DNA of 64,000 bases from Clostridia bacterium (GCA_910575625.1 CAJTFD010000011.1:92783-156782); one strand, 5' to 3'. Numbered from the stretch's first letter, positions 25,584 to 34,480 are shown. Numbers and translations: made by a program. Notes: generated by a model from the sequence alone, not told the origin.

Positions 25584-27100
25584 TGGCTACCTCCTGTCTT
25601 TTCCATCAAATCTTTCAGATCTTCATAGAGCTGCAGATACATATCATAATATTTCTGGTACTGTGCATGTTTTTCCATATCAGGTTCGTGGACCCGGTCC
25701 ACCTTCACAGTCATCCCCACCGCTTCCTCGAAACTCTGGTACATCCCTATGCCCACACCGGCTAAGATCACCGCGCCCAGTGCGGCCGCTGTATCGGAAG
25801 AGGGCACCACGATCCGTTTGCCGGTCACGTCAGCTTTGATCTGTGTCCACAGCAGGGAATTGGCCGATCCGCCTACCGCACGCAATTCTTCCACCTTCGC
25901 CCCGGCCGCTTTTGCCACGTCCAGGTTATGCCGCAGTGCATATGCCACGCCTTCCATGGATGCCCGGACAAAATGCCCCTTGGTCTTGGAGAAATCTACA
26001 CCGTAATAAACACCTTTCGCCCGGTCATTCCAGATGGGACTGCGCTCACCGGCCATATACGGAAGAAAGATCAATCCCTCACTGCCGGGCGGGATCTCCC
26101 GCGCGATCTCATTTAACTGATCCAGAGAAGAACTCCCCAATCCCTCCTGCACAGACCTCTCATAGTCGGCAAATTCTTTCTCAAACCAGCGCATCACACT
26201 CCCGCCCCCGGTGGTGCCGCCCTGTAGCAGCCATTTTCCCGGAGCCACATGGTGGCTCAAGATCAATCTGGGGTCCGCCGCACAGGTATCCATGCAGACA
26301 CTCATGCCGCCTGCCTGTCCACCCTGTTCCTGCGTCTCCCCTGTATCCAGCACACCCGCGCCCAATGCGCTGCACGCCGCATCCAATCCTCCTGCCACCA
26401 CAGGCGTTCCCTGTAAAAGCCCGGTAAGCGCAGCCGCCTCTTTCGATACGCCGCCCACGATCTGATGACAAGGGCAGATCTCTGGCAAAAAATGTGCTGG
26501 GATCTCCAATTTTTCCCGCATCTGCTCATCCCAGGCACCCCGCTCCATATCATAACAATGGAACCCATATCCCTGGGACATATCCTGCACGGCGTTCCCG
26601 GTCAGACGGTAGACCAGAAAGCTGTTGCATTGGAGGATCTTATCAATCTTCTCATACATCTGCGGCATCTCTTCCCTGTACCAGAGGATCTTCCCCGTGG
26701 TATAAAAAGGCTGCAGGGGATTGCCGCTCACCTTAAAGAAAGTATCCCCTCCATACTGCTCCCGGAGCCTGGCGCAGATCTGGCCAGATCTGGTGTCCAT
26801 CCAAAGCGGTGTGTTCGCCAGGACTTCCCCTTCCCGGTCGATCGCCACAGCCGCCCAACTCATCCCATCCACGCCGATGCCTTTCACATCCGACGCAGAG
26901 ATATGCTCTCCATCCAACAACGATCGGATGGTCTGGTATACAGCCGTCCACCAGTCTTCCGGAGACTGTTCCGCCCACCCCGGCTTCGGATGATAAATGG
27001 GATACTTACCTGTACCCGCAGCCACTACCGTTCCGTCCTTCTGGAAAAAAGCAACTTTACAGGAACTTGTCCCCACGTCAATCCCCAATAATAGTTCCAT
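25580..27100 (-). CDS. FGGY family carbohydrate kinase (xylulokinase-like)
   Basis: A 506-residue sugar kinase. ATG 27100 is preceded by GGAGGT at 4 bases. The phosphate-binding motif LLLGIDVGTSSCKVAFF opens the protein; GVDGMSWAAVAID and VAGGLDAACSALGAGV are further FGGY signatures, and YMAGERSPIWNDRAKGVYYG is the second family pattern. The family phosphorylates xylulose, ribulose, fuculose, tagatose and related sugars, so the name xylulokinase would be too specific. The gene heads an operon with a GatD-like dehydrogenase and GatZ/GatY. It probably phosphorylates the ketose or polyol imported by the adjacent ABC system. Confidence 0.85.
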   Translation of the reverse strand: MELLLGIDVGTSSCKVAFFQKDGTVVAAGTGKYPIYHPKPGWAEQSPEDWWTAVYQTIRSLLDGEHISASDVKGIGVDGMSWAAVAIDREGEVLANTPLWMDTRSGQICARLREQYGGDTFFKVSGNPLQPFYTTGKILWYREEMPQMYEKIDKILQCNSFLVYRLTGNAVQDMSQGYGFHCYDMERGAWDEQMREKLEIPAHFLPEICPCHQIVGGVSKEAAALTGLLQGTPVVAGGLDAACSALGAGVLDTGETQEQGGQAGGMSVCMDTCAADPRLILSHHVAPGKWLLQGGTTGGGSVMRWFEKEFADYERSVQEGLGSSSLDQLNEIAREIPPGSEGLIFLPYMAGERSPIWNDRAKGVYYGVDFSKTKGHFVRASMEGVAYALRHNLDVAKAAGAKVEELRAVGGSANSLLWTQIKADVTGKRIVVPSSDTAAALGAVILAGVGIGMYQSFEEAVGMTVKVDRVHEPDMEKHAQYQKYYDMYLQLYEDLKDLMEKTGGSQ

Positions 27101-27155
27101 AACGACCTCCATCACTGCAAAACATCTGACTGCTGTCACTTCCACTTACAGACAT

Positions 27156-27184
27156 ATTTTACTAGTGTTTAAAAATTTTGTAAA
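27156..27184 (-). promoter_or_regulatory. Promoter of the kinase-gatD-gatZ-gatY operon
   Basis: On the minus strand TTTACA (27179-27184) and TAAAAT (27156-27161) are 17 bases apart, some 55 bases before the kinase start. The intergenic region to 27366 is shared with the divergent repeat gene, and no other gene is seen in it. Confidence 0.55.
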
Positions 27185-27366
27185 TAAAAAAAGGCTTAAA
27201 ATTTTCTTCTGTTTATAAGATTATTTTTAGAAAGATGAGGAAAACATAAAAAGATCTTTAAAACATTGAGAAAGGTATTGATTATCATCCCCAAAAAATG
27301 TTACTGTTATAAGGACCAAAGAGGATACACTTTTTACATACACAATAAAAAAGGAGGTAAAAATAT

Positions 27367-28335
27367 ATGCTGGACAAAAATGACATTGCTTTATTGAAAG
27401 ATATGTTTACGGAATTTGAAATCAGGCTCGATGAAAAGATCGATCAGCGGTTTATTGAATCCGAAGCTAAGTTCGATCAACGATTCATCGAATCTGAAGC
27501 TAAGTTCAATCAGCGCTTCATCGAGTCCGAAGCTAAGTTTGATCAGCGCTTCACCGAATCCGAAGCTAAGTTTGATCAGCACTTCACCGAATCTGAAGCT
27601 AAGTTCGATCAGCGCTTCATCGAGTCCGAAGCTAAGTTTGATCAGCGCTTCACCGAATCCGAAGCTAAGTTCGATCAGCGCTTCATCGAGTCCGAAGCTA
27701 AGTTTGATCAGCGCTTCACCGAGTCCGAAGCTAAGTTCGATCAGCGCTTCATCGAGTCCGAAGCTAAGTTCGATCAGCGCTTCATCGAATCCGAAGCTAA
27801 GTTCGATCAAAGGTTCATCGAATCCGAAACTAAGTTTGATCAGCGCTTCACCGAGTCCGAAGCTAAGTTCGATCAACGCTTCACCGAATCTGAAGCTAAG
27901 TTCGATCAGCAGTTCATCGAATCCGAAGCTAAGTTTGATCAGCGCTTCACCGAATCTGAAGCTAAGTTCGATCAGCGCTTCATCGAGTCCGAAGCTAAGT
28001 TTGATCAGCGCTTCACCGAATCCGAAGTTAAGTTCGATCAGCGCTTCATCGAATCCGAAGCTAAGTTTGATCAGCGCTTCACCGAGTCCGAAGCCAGGAC
28101 TGAGACCAAAATTGATGAAAAACTCACCAGATCCGAGGCTTTCCTTTTAGACGAAATGGATCGGCTGCAAAAAAATATGTACAAAAAATTCGATACCCTT
28201 GAAGAGAGCGTCAATGAGCTAAAACAATACTACCGCATCACCAAATTTGAAAATGACACCATCTCCATACTCATACAGAAGATTGAAAACTTGCAGATTG
28301 CAGTAGACAATCTCCAAGAACGGGTCTACCCTTAA
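27367..28335 (+). CDS. Coiled-coil protein built of twenty 11-residue repeats
   Basis: A 322-residue protein of unknown function. ATG 27367 follows AAGGAGG with 9 bases of spacing. After a 24-residue acidic start (LLKDMFTEFEIRLDEK), residues 25-244 are twenty copies of an 11-mer, consensus FDQRF(I/T)ESEAK. Residues 245-322 are non-repetitive but also coiled-coil-like (MYKKFDTLEESVNELKQYY, ISILIQKIENLQIAVDNLQE). An 11-residue period is the hendecad of right-handed or nearly straight coiled coils. There is no signal peptide or membrane helix. It is transcribed opposite to the sugar-utilisation genes on both sides. Confidence 0.8.
   Translation: MLDKNDIALLKDMFTEFEIRLDEKIDQRFIESEAKFDQRFIESEAKFNQRFIESEAKFDQRFTESEAKFDQHFTESEAKFDQRFIESEAKFDQRFTESEAKFDQRFIESEAKFDQRFTESEAKFDQRFIESEAKFDQRFIESEAKFDQRFIESETKFDQRFTESEAKFDQRFTESEAKFDQQFIESEAKFDQRFTESEAKFDQRFIESEAKFDQRFTESEVKFDQRFIESEAKFDQRFTESEARTETKIDEKLTRSEAFLLDEMDRLQKNMYKKFDTLEESVNELKQYYRITKFENDTISILIQKIENLQIAVDNLQERVYP
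27439..28098 (+). repeat. Tandem 33-bp coding repeat, 20 units
   Basis: Twenty in-frame 33-base units encode the FDQRF(I/T)ESEAK 11-mers. Units alternate largely between a version with ATC (Ile) and one with ACC (Thr), so a 66-base higher-order period is visible. Nucleotide identity between units is very high, indicating recent expansion. Because 33 is divisible by three, other frames also stay open across the array and produce long spurious frames. Confidence 0.95.
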
Positions 28336-28358
28336 GACAGATGACCACATAAGGAAAT

Positions 28359-28376
28359 CCCAGTATCTCTACTGGG
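28359..28376. terminator. Small hairpin between convergent genes
   Basis: CCCAGT (28359-28364) pairs with ACTGGG (28371-28376) around a six-base loop. It lies between the ends of the repeat gene and rbsC-like gene. No clear T-run follows on either strand, so a bidirectional terminator role is only likely. Confidence 0.45.
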
Positions 28377-28404
28377 ACCCCATATTTTCATATGTTCATT
28401 TATC

Positions 28405-29355
28405 TTAGTTAGACTGATTCTTTTTCTGGATACAGTCAAAACCAACGGCCAACGCGAGCACAACACCCATGACGATGTTCTGTACATAAGAGTTGATGTT
28501 CATAAGTACCATACCATTTTTCAGAGCGCCGATGATGAATGTACCGGCCACAACGCCTGACATTTTTCCATAACCGCCAGTTACAGACACACCACCCAAA
28601 ACTACGCATGTGATAACGTCGAACTCATAACCATCACCAGCATTTGCCATACCTGAATTGGTACGGGAGAGGATAACGAGTCCTGCAAGTCCTGCGAAGA
28701 ATCCAGACAATGCGAATACCAGATATTTGATCCTGCCCACACGGATACCGGATAATTTCGCTGCCTCCACGTTACCGCCCACCGCGTAGAAATAACGTCC
28801 GAAATATGTCTTATTCAGGATAAAGGAACCCAACGCAAAACAGAGAGCCATGATGATGACAGGCACTGGGATGATCCATACATACGCCTGCCCGATCACT
28901 TTAAAGCTTTCTGTAAATCCGTTGATCGGAAGACCGCCGCAGATGATGTAGGTCAGACCCAGGAAAGATGTCTGTGTAGCAAAGGTTGCGATCAGCGCAG
29001 GGATACCGATCGTAGATACCATGAAACCATTCAATACACCGATCAATGTGGCGATCGCCAGTGTGAGGATGATCGCTACGACCATAGGCATACCCATATT
29101 TACCATGAAATATGCACAGATGATATTTACGAATGAGATGATCGTACCGGTTGACAGATCGATATCACCAAGCAGGATAACGAACGTCATACCGATGGAT
29201 GCGATCCCGTAGAAGGATACCTGACGGATCATCATGAATAAGTTGTTTGGATTGATGAATCTTGGATTTGCAATCGTGAATGCGAGAACAAGCACTACAA
29301 ATACGACCCAGATTGCCTTATCTTTTAAATGATATGCTAACGTTTTTTCTTTCAT
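28405..29355 (-). CDS. Sugar ABC transporter permease (RbsC type)
   Basis: A 316-residue inner-membrane permease of the ribose/galactoside class. Hydrophobic helices occur throughout, with the family segments GMTFVILLGDIDLSTGTIISF and, near the end, FDVITCVVLGGVSVTGGYGK, which contacts the ATPase. It is the last gene of the SDR-rbsB-rbsA-rbsC operon, and its ribosome binding site (GAGGAGGG) lies in the final codons of the ATPase gene. A single permease gene is present, so the transporter would be a homodimer with the fused ATPase. Confidence 0.9.
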   Translation of the reverse strand: MKEKTLAYHLKDKAIWVVFVVLVLAFTIANPRFINPNNLFMMIRQVSFYGIASIGMTFVILLGDIDLSTGTIISFVNIICAYFMVNMGMPMVVAIILTLAIATLIGVLNGFMVSTIGIPALIATFATQTSFLGLTYIICGGLPINGFTESFKVIGQAYVWIIPVPVIIMALCFALGSFILNKTYFGRYFYAVGGNVEAAKLSGIRVGRIKYLVFALSGFFAGLAGLVILSRTNSGMANAGDGYEFDVITCVVLGGVSVTGGYGKMSGVVAGTFIIGALKNGMVLMNINSYVQNIVMGVVLALAVGFDCIQKKNQSN

Positions 29356-29361
29356 AATGAC

Positions 29362-30870
29362 TTAACCCTCCTCAATATTCGCCGCAGATGCATATGCCAT
29401 GATCGTCTCCTGGCTGAATTCATCTTTTTCCAGTTCACCGGTTACCTCGCCTTCTGCCAGTACCATGATCCTGTCAGACATGCCCATCAACTCTTCCATC
29501 TCAGACGAGATCATCAAGATCGCCTTGCCTTCTTTTTCCACCAGATCATTCATCAGCTTGTAGATCTCGTATTTCGCGCCGATGTCGATACCCCTGGTAG
29601 GCTCATCGAAGATGATCAGCTCAGAGTCGGCGGCCATCCACCTCCCGAGGATTACTTTCTGCTGGTTACCACCACTTAGGTTTTTCACGAGCTGATGCAG
29701 GGACGGAGTCTTGATCGCCATGTTTTTCTGATATTTTTCAGCAATCTCCATTTCACGTTTTGAGTTGATCACACTCAATGTGGAATTTCTCTCGTAAATC
29801 GGCATATTGATGTTGTTCTTGATCGATATGCCCAGCATAGCGCCATGACGTTTTCTATCCTCCGGCACCAGCGCTATGCCAAGATCTATTGCTTCCCTTG
29901 GACTCTTGGGGTTGATTTCTTTTCCTTTGAAGATCATCTGTCCGGACTCTTTTACCACAGCCCCGAAGATCATCTCTGCAAGTTCTGTACGGCCTGCGCC
30001 CACCAGACCTCCCAGACCTAGGATCTCTCCTTTATGGAGTTTCAGATTTATATTCTTATCCCCGTTCCCGGTGACGTTTTTCAATTCCAGCATCACATCG
30101 TCTTCTTTGATACAGTCACCTCTCGGCGGATATGTCTCTGTCAGTTCACGTCCTACCATGAGCTGGATCAGTTCTTGGACCTGACTGTCCTTTGTTATCA
30201 ATGTTTTTACATACTCACCATCCCTCATGACCAGGATACGGTCTGAGAGGCGGTAGATCTCTTCGAGCCTGTGGGATATGTAGATGATCGATATCCCTTC
30301 TTTACGCAGCCGTTCCACGACCATGAACATGCTCTCTACTTCCGCACTGGTCAATGGCGCAGAGGGTTCATCCATGATCAGGATCTTCGCATTCTGTTGG
30401 ATCGCTTTAGCAATCTCTACCATCTGCTGATACCCGACCGTCAGGTTTTTCATCAATGCTTTCGGGTCGATCTTGATCCTAAGCTGTTCAAAAGCTTTGG
30501 CCGCTTCTTCCTCCATGGCTTTCTTATCCACTACGATGCCTTTTCGGATGGGCCTTCCCAAAAACAGGTTCTCTGCCGCTGACAGTTCTTTTACATTGTT
30601 AAATTCTTGATATATGATCGCTATACCGTTTTCCGCCGCAAGCTGGGGCGTCATACTGGTAAACTCTTTACCGTTTACGATGATCTTTCCGGAAGTGGGG
30701 ATGACAGCCCCTGAACAGCATTTGATCAGCGTGGATTTGCCGGCCCCGTTCTCTCCGATCAGCGCCAGGATCTCGCCTTTCTTCAATTCCAATGTAACGT
30801 CTTTCAGCGCCACAACACCCGGGTATTCTTTTCTTATATGCTGTAATTGTAATACATATTCTTCACTCAT
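29362..30870 (-). CDS. Sugar ABC transporter ATP-binding protein (RbsA/MglA type)
   Basis: A 502-residue protein with two fused nucleotide-binding domains, as is usual for CUT2 sugar importers. Domain 1 has Walker A GENGAGKSTLIKC and Walker B region ILIMDEPSAPLT. Domain 2 has a degenerate P-loop (GGLVGAGRTELAEM) and the signature LSGGNQQKVILGRWM with IIFDEPTRGIDIG. It powers import through the neighbouring permease and binding protein. It is encoded between them in one operon. Confidence 0.93.
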   Translation of the reverse strand: MSEEYVLQLQHIRKEYPGVVALKDVTLELKKGEILALIGENGAGKSTLIKCCSGAVIPTSGKIIVNGKEFTSMTPQLAAENGIAIIYQEFNNVKELSAAENLFLGRPIRKGIVVDKKAMEEEAAKAFEQLRIKIDPKALMKNLTVGYQQMVEIAKAIQQNAKILIMDEPSAPLTSAEVESMFMVVERLRKEGISIIYISHRLEEIYRLSDRILVMRDGEYVKTLITKDSQVQELIQLMVGRELTETYPPRGDCIKEDDVMLELKNVTGNGDKNINLKLHKGEILGLGGLVGAGRTELAEMIFGAVVKESGQMIFKGKEINPKSPREAIDLGIALVPEDRKRHGAMLGISIKNNINMPIYERNSTLSVINSKREMEIAEKYQKNMAIKTPSLHQLVKNLSGGNQQKVILGRWMAADSELIIFDEPTRGIDIGAKYEIYKLMNDLVEKEGKAILMISSEMEELMGMSDRIMVLAEGEVTGELEKDEFSQETIMAYASAANIEEG

Positions 30871-30904
30871 ATTCTTCCCCCCGTGGCTATATTTTCCTAT
30901 TATT

Positions 30905-30934
30905 TAGAGGCGGTAAAACTGCATACCGCCTCTA
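30905..30934 (-). terminator. Intercistronic hairpin after the binding-protein gene
   Basis: TAGAGGCGGTA (30905-30915) and TACCGCCTCTA (30924-30934) form a perfect 11-bp stem with an eight-base loop in the 87-base gap between rbsB-like and rbsA-like genes. No T-run follows. Such hairpins commonly protect the upstream binding-protein mRNA or partly end transcription, giving excess binding protein over the membrane components. Confidence 0.7.
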
Positions 30935-30957
30935 TAGATCTATCAACCGTCTTATTC

Positions 30958-32034
30958 TTACATACCAGCCTGGATCTCTTCTACGTTGTCCACTGTGATC
31001 GGGCCAGTTACCCTGTATACATCATGTTTGTCACCGGAGAAATCTTCCCCTGCCAAGATAGCATCAAACATATCCAGGCATGCCTGTGCTGTATCTGTAC
31101 TGGATCCCTCGAAGCCTACGATCGCACGTACCGCTTCGTCGCCTGCTGCAAGAGATTCCAACTGCTGCGGAGTAACGTCTGTTGTGATAACGCCAACGTT
31201 TTCCGGGATCTTGCCAGCGCCGCCGAATTTCTGCAGGAGCGCTTCGTTTGAACCGATCATAGCGCCTGCGCCAACGCCTACATACACACCACAGTCAGGA
31301 TGTGCGGAAAGTGTTGTCTCAACGTTTGCCTGTGCTTCGTTTGCAAGAAGACCATCGATCTCAGCTACGATCTCGTAATTGCCTTCGTCACAATTCTCTT
31401 CCAGACCTGCTTCGATACCATTCTGTCTCTCTAACAGGACTTTTGTGGATGGATAACCGATCACGCATACTTCTGCAGGATCATCTGCTGTGTAATGTTC
31501 GTTGATGAACTCTGCCGCTGTCTTACCGATCTCGTTTCCAAGAGCTGTGTTATCTAAGATCCAGTTTGCTGTCGTGTTTGTCATCGGGTCGTCCCAGCAC
31601 ATTACTTTGATGCCCGCATCCATAGCCTCGCCGCATACTGTCTCTACTGCTTCTGCATCAGACGGATGGACCATGATCAGGTTACAGCCGGATGAGATGA
31701 AGTTTTCGATCTGGCTGATCTGTGTTGCCGAGTTGTCTTCACAGTCGATCAGTGTGTAATCATAGCCTTTTTCTTTCATCAGCTCTTCGAGTTTGCCCAT
31801 TACGCCAGCCCAGTAGTCATTTTTCAAGTCCTGGATGGTGATACCGATCTTCACATCGCCGGTAACTGCTTCGGAATCGCCGCTGTCTTCAGCATCATCG
31901 CCTGCTTCATCTGTGGCCTCACTCTCTGTGCTGCTGCCGCTTCCTGAGCTGTCAGATGATCCTCCGCCACAGCCGGCCAGTGTGAACGCTGCCATTGTTG
32001 CGCAAAGGATCGCGCATAAGATCTTTTTCTTCAT
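30958..32034 (-). CDS. Sugar-binding lipoprotein of the ABC transporter (RbsB type)
   Basis: A 358-residue lipoprotein: the signal sequence ends in the lipobox LAGC (Cys22), followed by a long Ser/Gly/Glu/Asp-rich linker to about residue 60. The periplasmic-binding-protein fold follows (VKIGITIQDLKNDYWAGVMG, LIMVHPSDAEAVETVC, VMCWDDPMTNTTANWILDN). It belongs to the type I (ribose/galactose) cluster and delivers substrate to the permease. Start ATG 32034 follows GGGAGG. The ligand is unknown; the neighbouring enzymes suggest a hexose, ketose or polyol. Confidence 0.9.
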   Translation of the reverse strand: MKKKILCAILCATMAAFTLAGCGGGSSDSSGSGSSTESEATDEAGDDAEDSGDSEAVTGDVKIGITIQDLKNDYWAGVMGKLEELMKEKGYDYTLIDCEDNSATQISQIENFISSGCNLIMVHPSDAEAVETVCGEAMDAGIKVMCWDDPMTNTTANWILDNTALGNEIGKTAAEFINEHYTADDPAEVCVIGYPSTKVLLERQNGIEAGLEENCDEGNYEIVAEIDGLLANEAQANVETTLSAHPDCGVYVGVGAGAMIGSNEALLQKFGGAGKIPENVGVITTDVTPQQLESLAAGDEAVRAIVGFEGSSTDTAQACLDMFDAILAGEDFSGDKHDVYRVTGPITVDNVEEIQAGM

Positions 32035-32116
32035 AACTACATGTCCTCCCTTTAATTATGATATATTTTTTATAGCTTGGCTATCAGCTATCTTGGGTTA
32101 TTATATCCAGATCTCC

Positions 32117-32893
32117 CTAGAAACATGTAAATGCGCCGTCTACGACGAAATCTGAACCTGTGGTGAAGCTGCTGGCATCTCCGGCCAGATATACACATAC
32201 AGCCTGGAGTTCTTCTGGTTTTCCAAGTCTCCCCATGGGAGCCATGGCATTCCATTTTTCGATCAGCGGTTTGAGGTTCTCATCACTGTTGATCAAGTCT
32301 GTTCCGATATATCCCGGGCTGATGCAGTTTACGCGGACGCCTTTTTTCGCCCACTCAACAGCCATAGATTTCGTAAGTTGGATGACGCCTGCCTTTGAAG
32401 CATTGTATGCACACTGGGGCTGCGGTACGTTTACGATATGGCCTGACATGGAAGCCGTATTGATGATGGACCCTTTCCCCTGTTTCAGCATCTGTTTGCC
32501 AGCGGCCTGGGCTGTTAAGAATACTCCTGTCAGGTTGATGTCGATGACCTTTTTCCACTGTTCAAAAGTCATCTCCTCTGCGGACACGTTGATGCAGATC
32601 CCTGCATTGCAGAAAGCAGCGTCTAATTTTCCATAAGTATCCACCACTTCTTTTACCATGGCATCCACCTGGACCGGGTCTGTCACGTCCGTCTTTATGG
32701 CGATGGTCTTGACATTGTTTTTCTCCGCTAACTCAGCCGCAGTCTTTTTGGCTTCCTCAATATCCACATCCACGATCGCCAGATCTGCACCGGCTTCCGC
32801 GAAAGCTGTCGCCACGCTCTTCCCGATACCTCTGGCACCGCCGGTCACGAAGATAGACCTTCCATCTAACCTCATTTTCTCAATAATGCCCAT
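32117..32893 (-). CDS. Short-chain dehydrogenase/reductase (SDR), probably sugar/polyol oxidising
   Basis: A 258-residue classical SDR. The nucleotide-binding glycine motif is FVTGGARGIGKSVA, the cofactor acidic residue sits in AIVDVDIEEA, and the active-site residues are Ser in NTASMSGHIV and Tyr/Lys in YNASKAG. It is the first gene of the operon that continues with the binding protein, ATPase and permease. It likely oxidises the imported sugar alcohol or sugar to a ketose before phosphorylation by the FGGY kinase. The substrate is not determined by the sequence. Confidence 0.88.
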   Translation of the reverse strand: MGIIEKMRLDGRSIFVTGGARGIGKSVATAFAEAGADLAIVDVDIEEAKKTAAELAEKNNVKTIAIKTDVTDPVQVDAMVKEVVDTYGKLDAAFCNAGICINVSAEEMTFEQWKKVIDINLTGVFLTAQAAGKQMLKQGKGSIINTASMSGHIVNVPQPQCAYNASKAGVIQLTKSMAVEWAKKGVRVNCISPGYIGTDLINSDENLKPLIEKWNAMAPMGRLGKPEELQAVCVYLAGDASSFTTGSDFVVDGAFTCF

Positions 32894-32920
32894 TTTTTCA
32901 TTCCTCCTTTTATTTGTTAA

Positions 32921-32935
32921 TAGATAAAATATCTA
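32921..32935. promoter_or_regulatory. Candidate operator upstream of the SDR-ABC operon
   Basis: TAGATA-AAA-TATCTA is a perfect 15-base inverted repeat located between the predicted promoter (32987-33014) and the SDR ribosome binding site. It could be the binding site of the ROK repressor encoded next to it. I did not find an identical site at the kinase promoter. Confidence 0.4.
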
Positions 32936-32986
32936 AAATATAACAAACATAGCAAACATATTTTATTGATTATTCTCGTAAATTCT

Positions 32987-33014
32987 ATTATAGATTATTT
33001 TTTTTCACACACAA
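32987..33014 (-). promoter_or_regulatory. Promoter of the SDR-rbsB-rbsA-rbsC operon
   Basis: On the minus strand TTGTGT (33009-33014) and TATAAT (32987-32992) are 16 bases apart. The leader to the SDR start is about 85 bases and very AT-rich. Confidence 0.45.
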
Positions 33015-33057
33015 CCCGTAATAATAGACAAAAGTACACGGATATATTTGTGCATTT

Positions 33058-34239
33058 TTATATCCTGTCGATGTACTGTTCGATCCGGTAGATGGCTGCA
33101 CCCAGGGCTGACGCTTCGACGCGGTATTTACAGGCCCGCACATAATCCCCGCCGTGGCCGAAGATATTCCGCCCGGCGCATTTTAAACGGAACGCCTCGA
33201 TATAAGGCTCCATATAGCTGCCCACGTAGCCGCCCAGGACCACATCCCCGTCGAAACACATCCTCAGATTATCCACGGCGATGGCCAGGTCGTCCAGGTA
33301 TCTCTCCCACACTTCCCGGAAGCGGACATTGCCGTTTTCCAATTCCCGAAAGAATCCCGGAAGGTCCACACCAGCCAGGTCTGTCAGTCTGGAAGCCGAA
33401 CAGTACGCGTCCACACAGCCTTTTTTGCCGCAGTAGCAGGTCTCACCCTCTGGATGGATCACCATATGGCCAAATTCCCCGGCACGGCATTCCGCTCCTA
33501 TGTAGATATTGCGGAAAGCTCCATCCTGCACGCTCCAGGACACCTGCGCCGGCGTATCCTGATGGAACACGACCGCACCGCCCACACTGTTGCTGAGCAA
33601 CAGATAGAGCACGCTCCTGGACAGATCCGTATTCGAACACTCCGCCACAGCGGCGGCATTGGCGTCATTCAGCATGATGCATGGGTAGGGGATATATTTT
33701 GAAAATCCTTTCCCGTCCACATGGTCAAGACCCAGCGCATGGGAATAGACGAGACAGCCACAGCGGTCCACGATCCCCGGCACAGATATCCCCGCGCCGA
33801 TGACCTTCTCCCGCGGTGCCTGCGACCTCTCCAAAAAATCCTCCAGCAGATCGCCGATCCTGCAAAAATACCCATCACTATATGAAAAAAGCTCCCTGAC
33901 CCGCTCATGTTCCAATATCTTCTCCGACAGATCTGTCAGGACCAGACTGATATGGCCGTGCGTGATATCCAGCCCCACCGTATAACAGGCATCCTGGACA
34001 GCGGCGATGGCTTTCGCCCGTCTGCCGCCTGTGGAACTAAACTCCCCCACCTCCCGTACGATCTGGGATTCTTTCAGCTCCCGCACGATCTGGAGCACCG
34101 TGGGCCTGCTCATCCCCAGGGCTGCCGCGATGTCGGGCATGGATGCCCTCTCCTGGCTGTTCAGATAGCGGAACACTCTGTTGCGATTCAGCTTCTTCAC
34201 CTCAATGCTGCTGGCCCCCCTCTTCATAACAAATCTCAT
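33058..34239 (-). CDS. ROK family transcriptional regulator (NagC/XylR-like)
   Basis: A 393-residue repressor with an N-terminal winged helix-turn-helix (NRVFRYLNSQERASMPDIAA, then LGMSRPTVLQIVREL). The ROK domain follows, with the zinc-binding CYCGKKGC motif and ISVPGIVDRCG. ROK repressors bind a sugar or sugar phosphate and leave their operator. It lies upstream of the SDR-ABC operon in the same direction and most likely controls both sugar operons. The start could be ATG 34239 or ATG 34227; the ribosome binding site AGAGGT is too close to the first and rather far from the second. Confidence 0.88.
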   Translation of the reverse strand: MRFVMKRGASSIEVKKLNRNRVFRYLNSQERASMPDIAAALGMSRPTVLQIVRELKESQIVREVGEFSSTGGRRAKAIAAVQDACYTVGLDITHGHISLVLTDLSEKILEHERVRELFSYSDGYFCRIGDLLEDFLERSQAPREKVIGAGISVPGIVDRCGCLVYSHALGLDHVDGKGFSKYIPYPCIMLNDANAAAVAECSNTDLSRSVLYLLLSNSVGGAVVFHQDTPAQVSWSVQDGAFRNIYIGAECRAGEFGHMVIHPEGETCYCGKKGCVDAYCSASRLTDLAGVDLPGFFRELENGNVRFREVWERYLDDLAIAVDNLRMCFDGDVVLGGYVGSYMEPYIEAFRLKCAGRNIFGHGGDYVRACKYRVEASALGAAIYRIEQYIDRI

Positions 34240-34397
34240 ACCTCTTTTTATTTTACTTTAATTATGTATTTATTTAAGAAAAATTATAACATCTATGGGC
34301 TATATAGTCAATACTCTTTTGTTGTTTTTGCTGTTTTATGAAACAGAGGACATTCGCGATCCGTCCATTATCGACAAAACATGTTCCCATTGAAATA

Positions 34398-34444
34398 CAA
34401 AAAGAGCATCCCCTCTTAGAAAAACCATAAAAAAGGGGACGCTC
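34398..34444 (-). terminator. Terminator of the fliK-like/flhX operon
   Basis: GAGCATCCCC (34404-34413) and GGGGACGCTC (34435-34444) form a ten-base stem with one mismatch. On the minus strand it is followed by a T-run (AAAAA at 34399-34403 on the plus strand). The remaining bases from 34240 to 34480 hold no gene. Confidence 0.75.
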
Positions 34445-34480
34445 CTATGTATTTTTTATCTTCCATCCTGACGCACTCTG

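Noticed and set aside
27439..28098. CRISPR array
   Set aside because: The repeats are contiguous, in-frame and coding, without spacers.
27391..28150. Long alternative-frame and antisense open frames across the repeat gene
   Set aside because: They arise because the 33-bp unit contains no stop in those frames; they have no ribosome binding sites.
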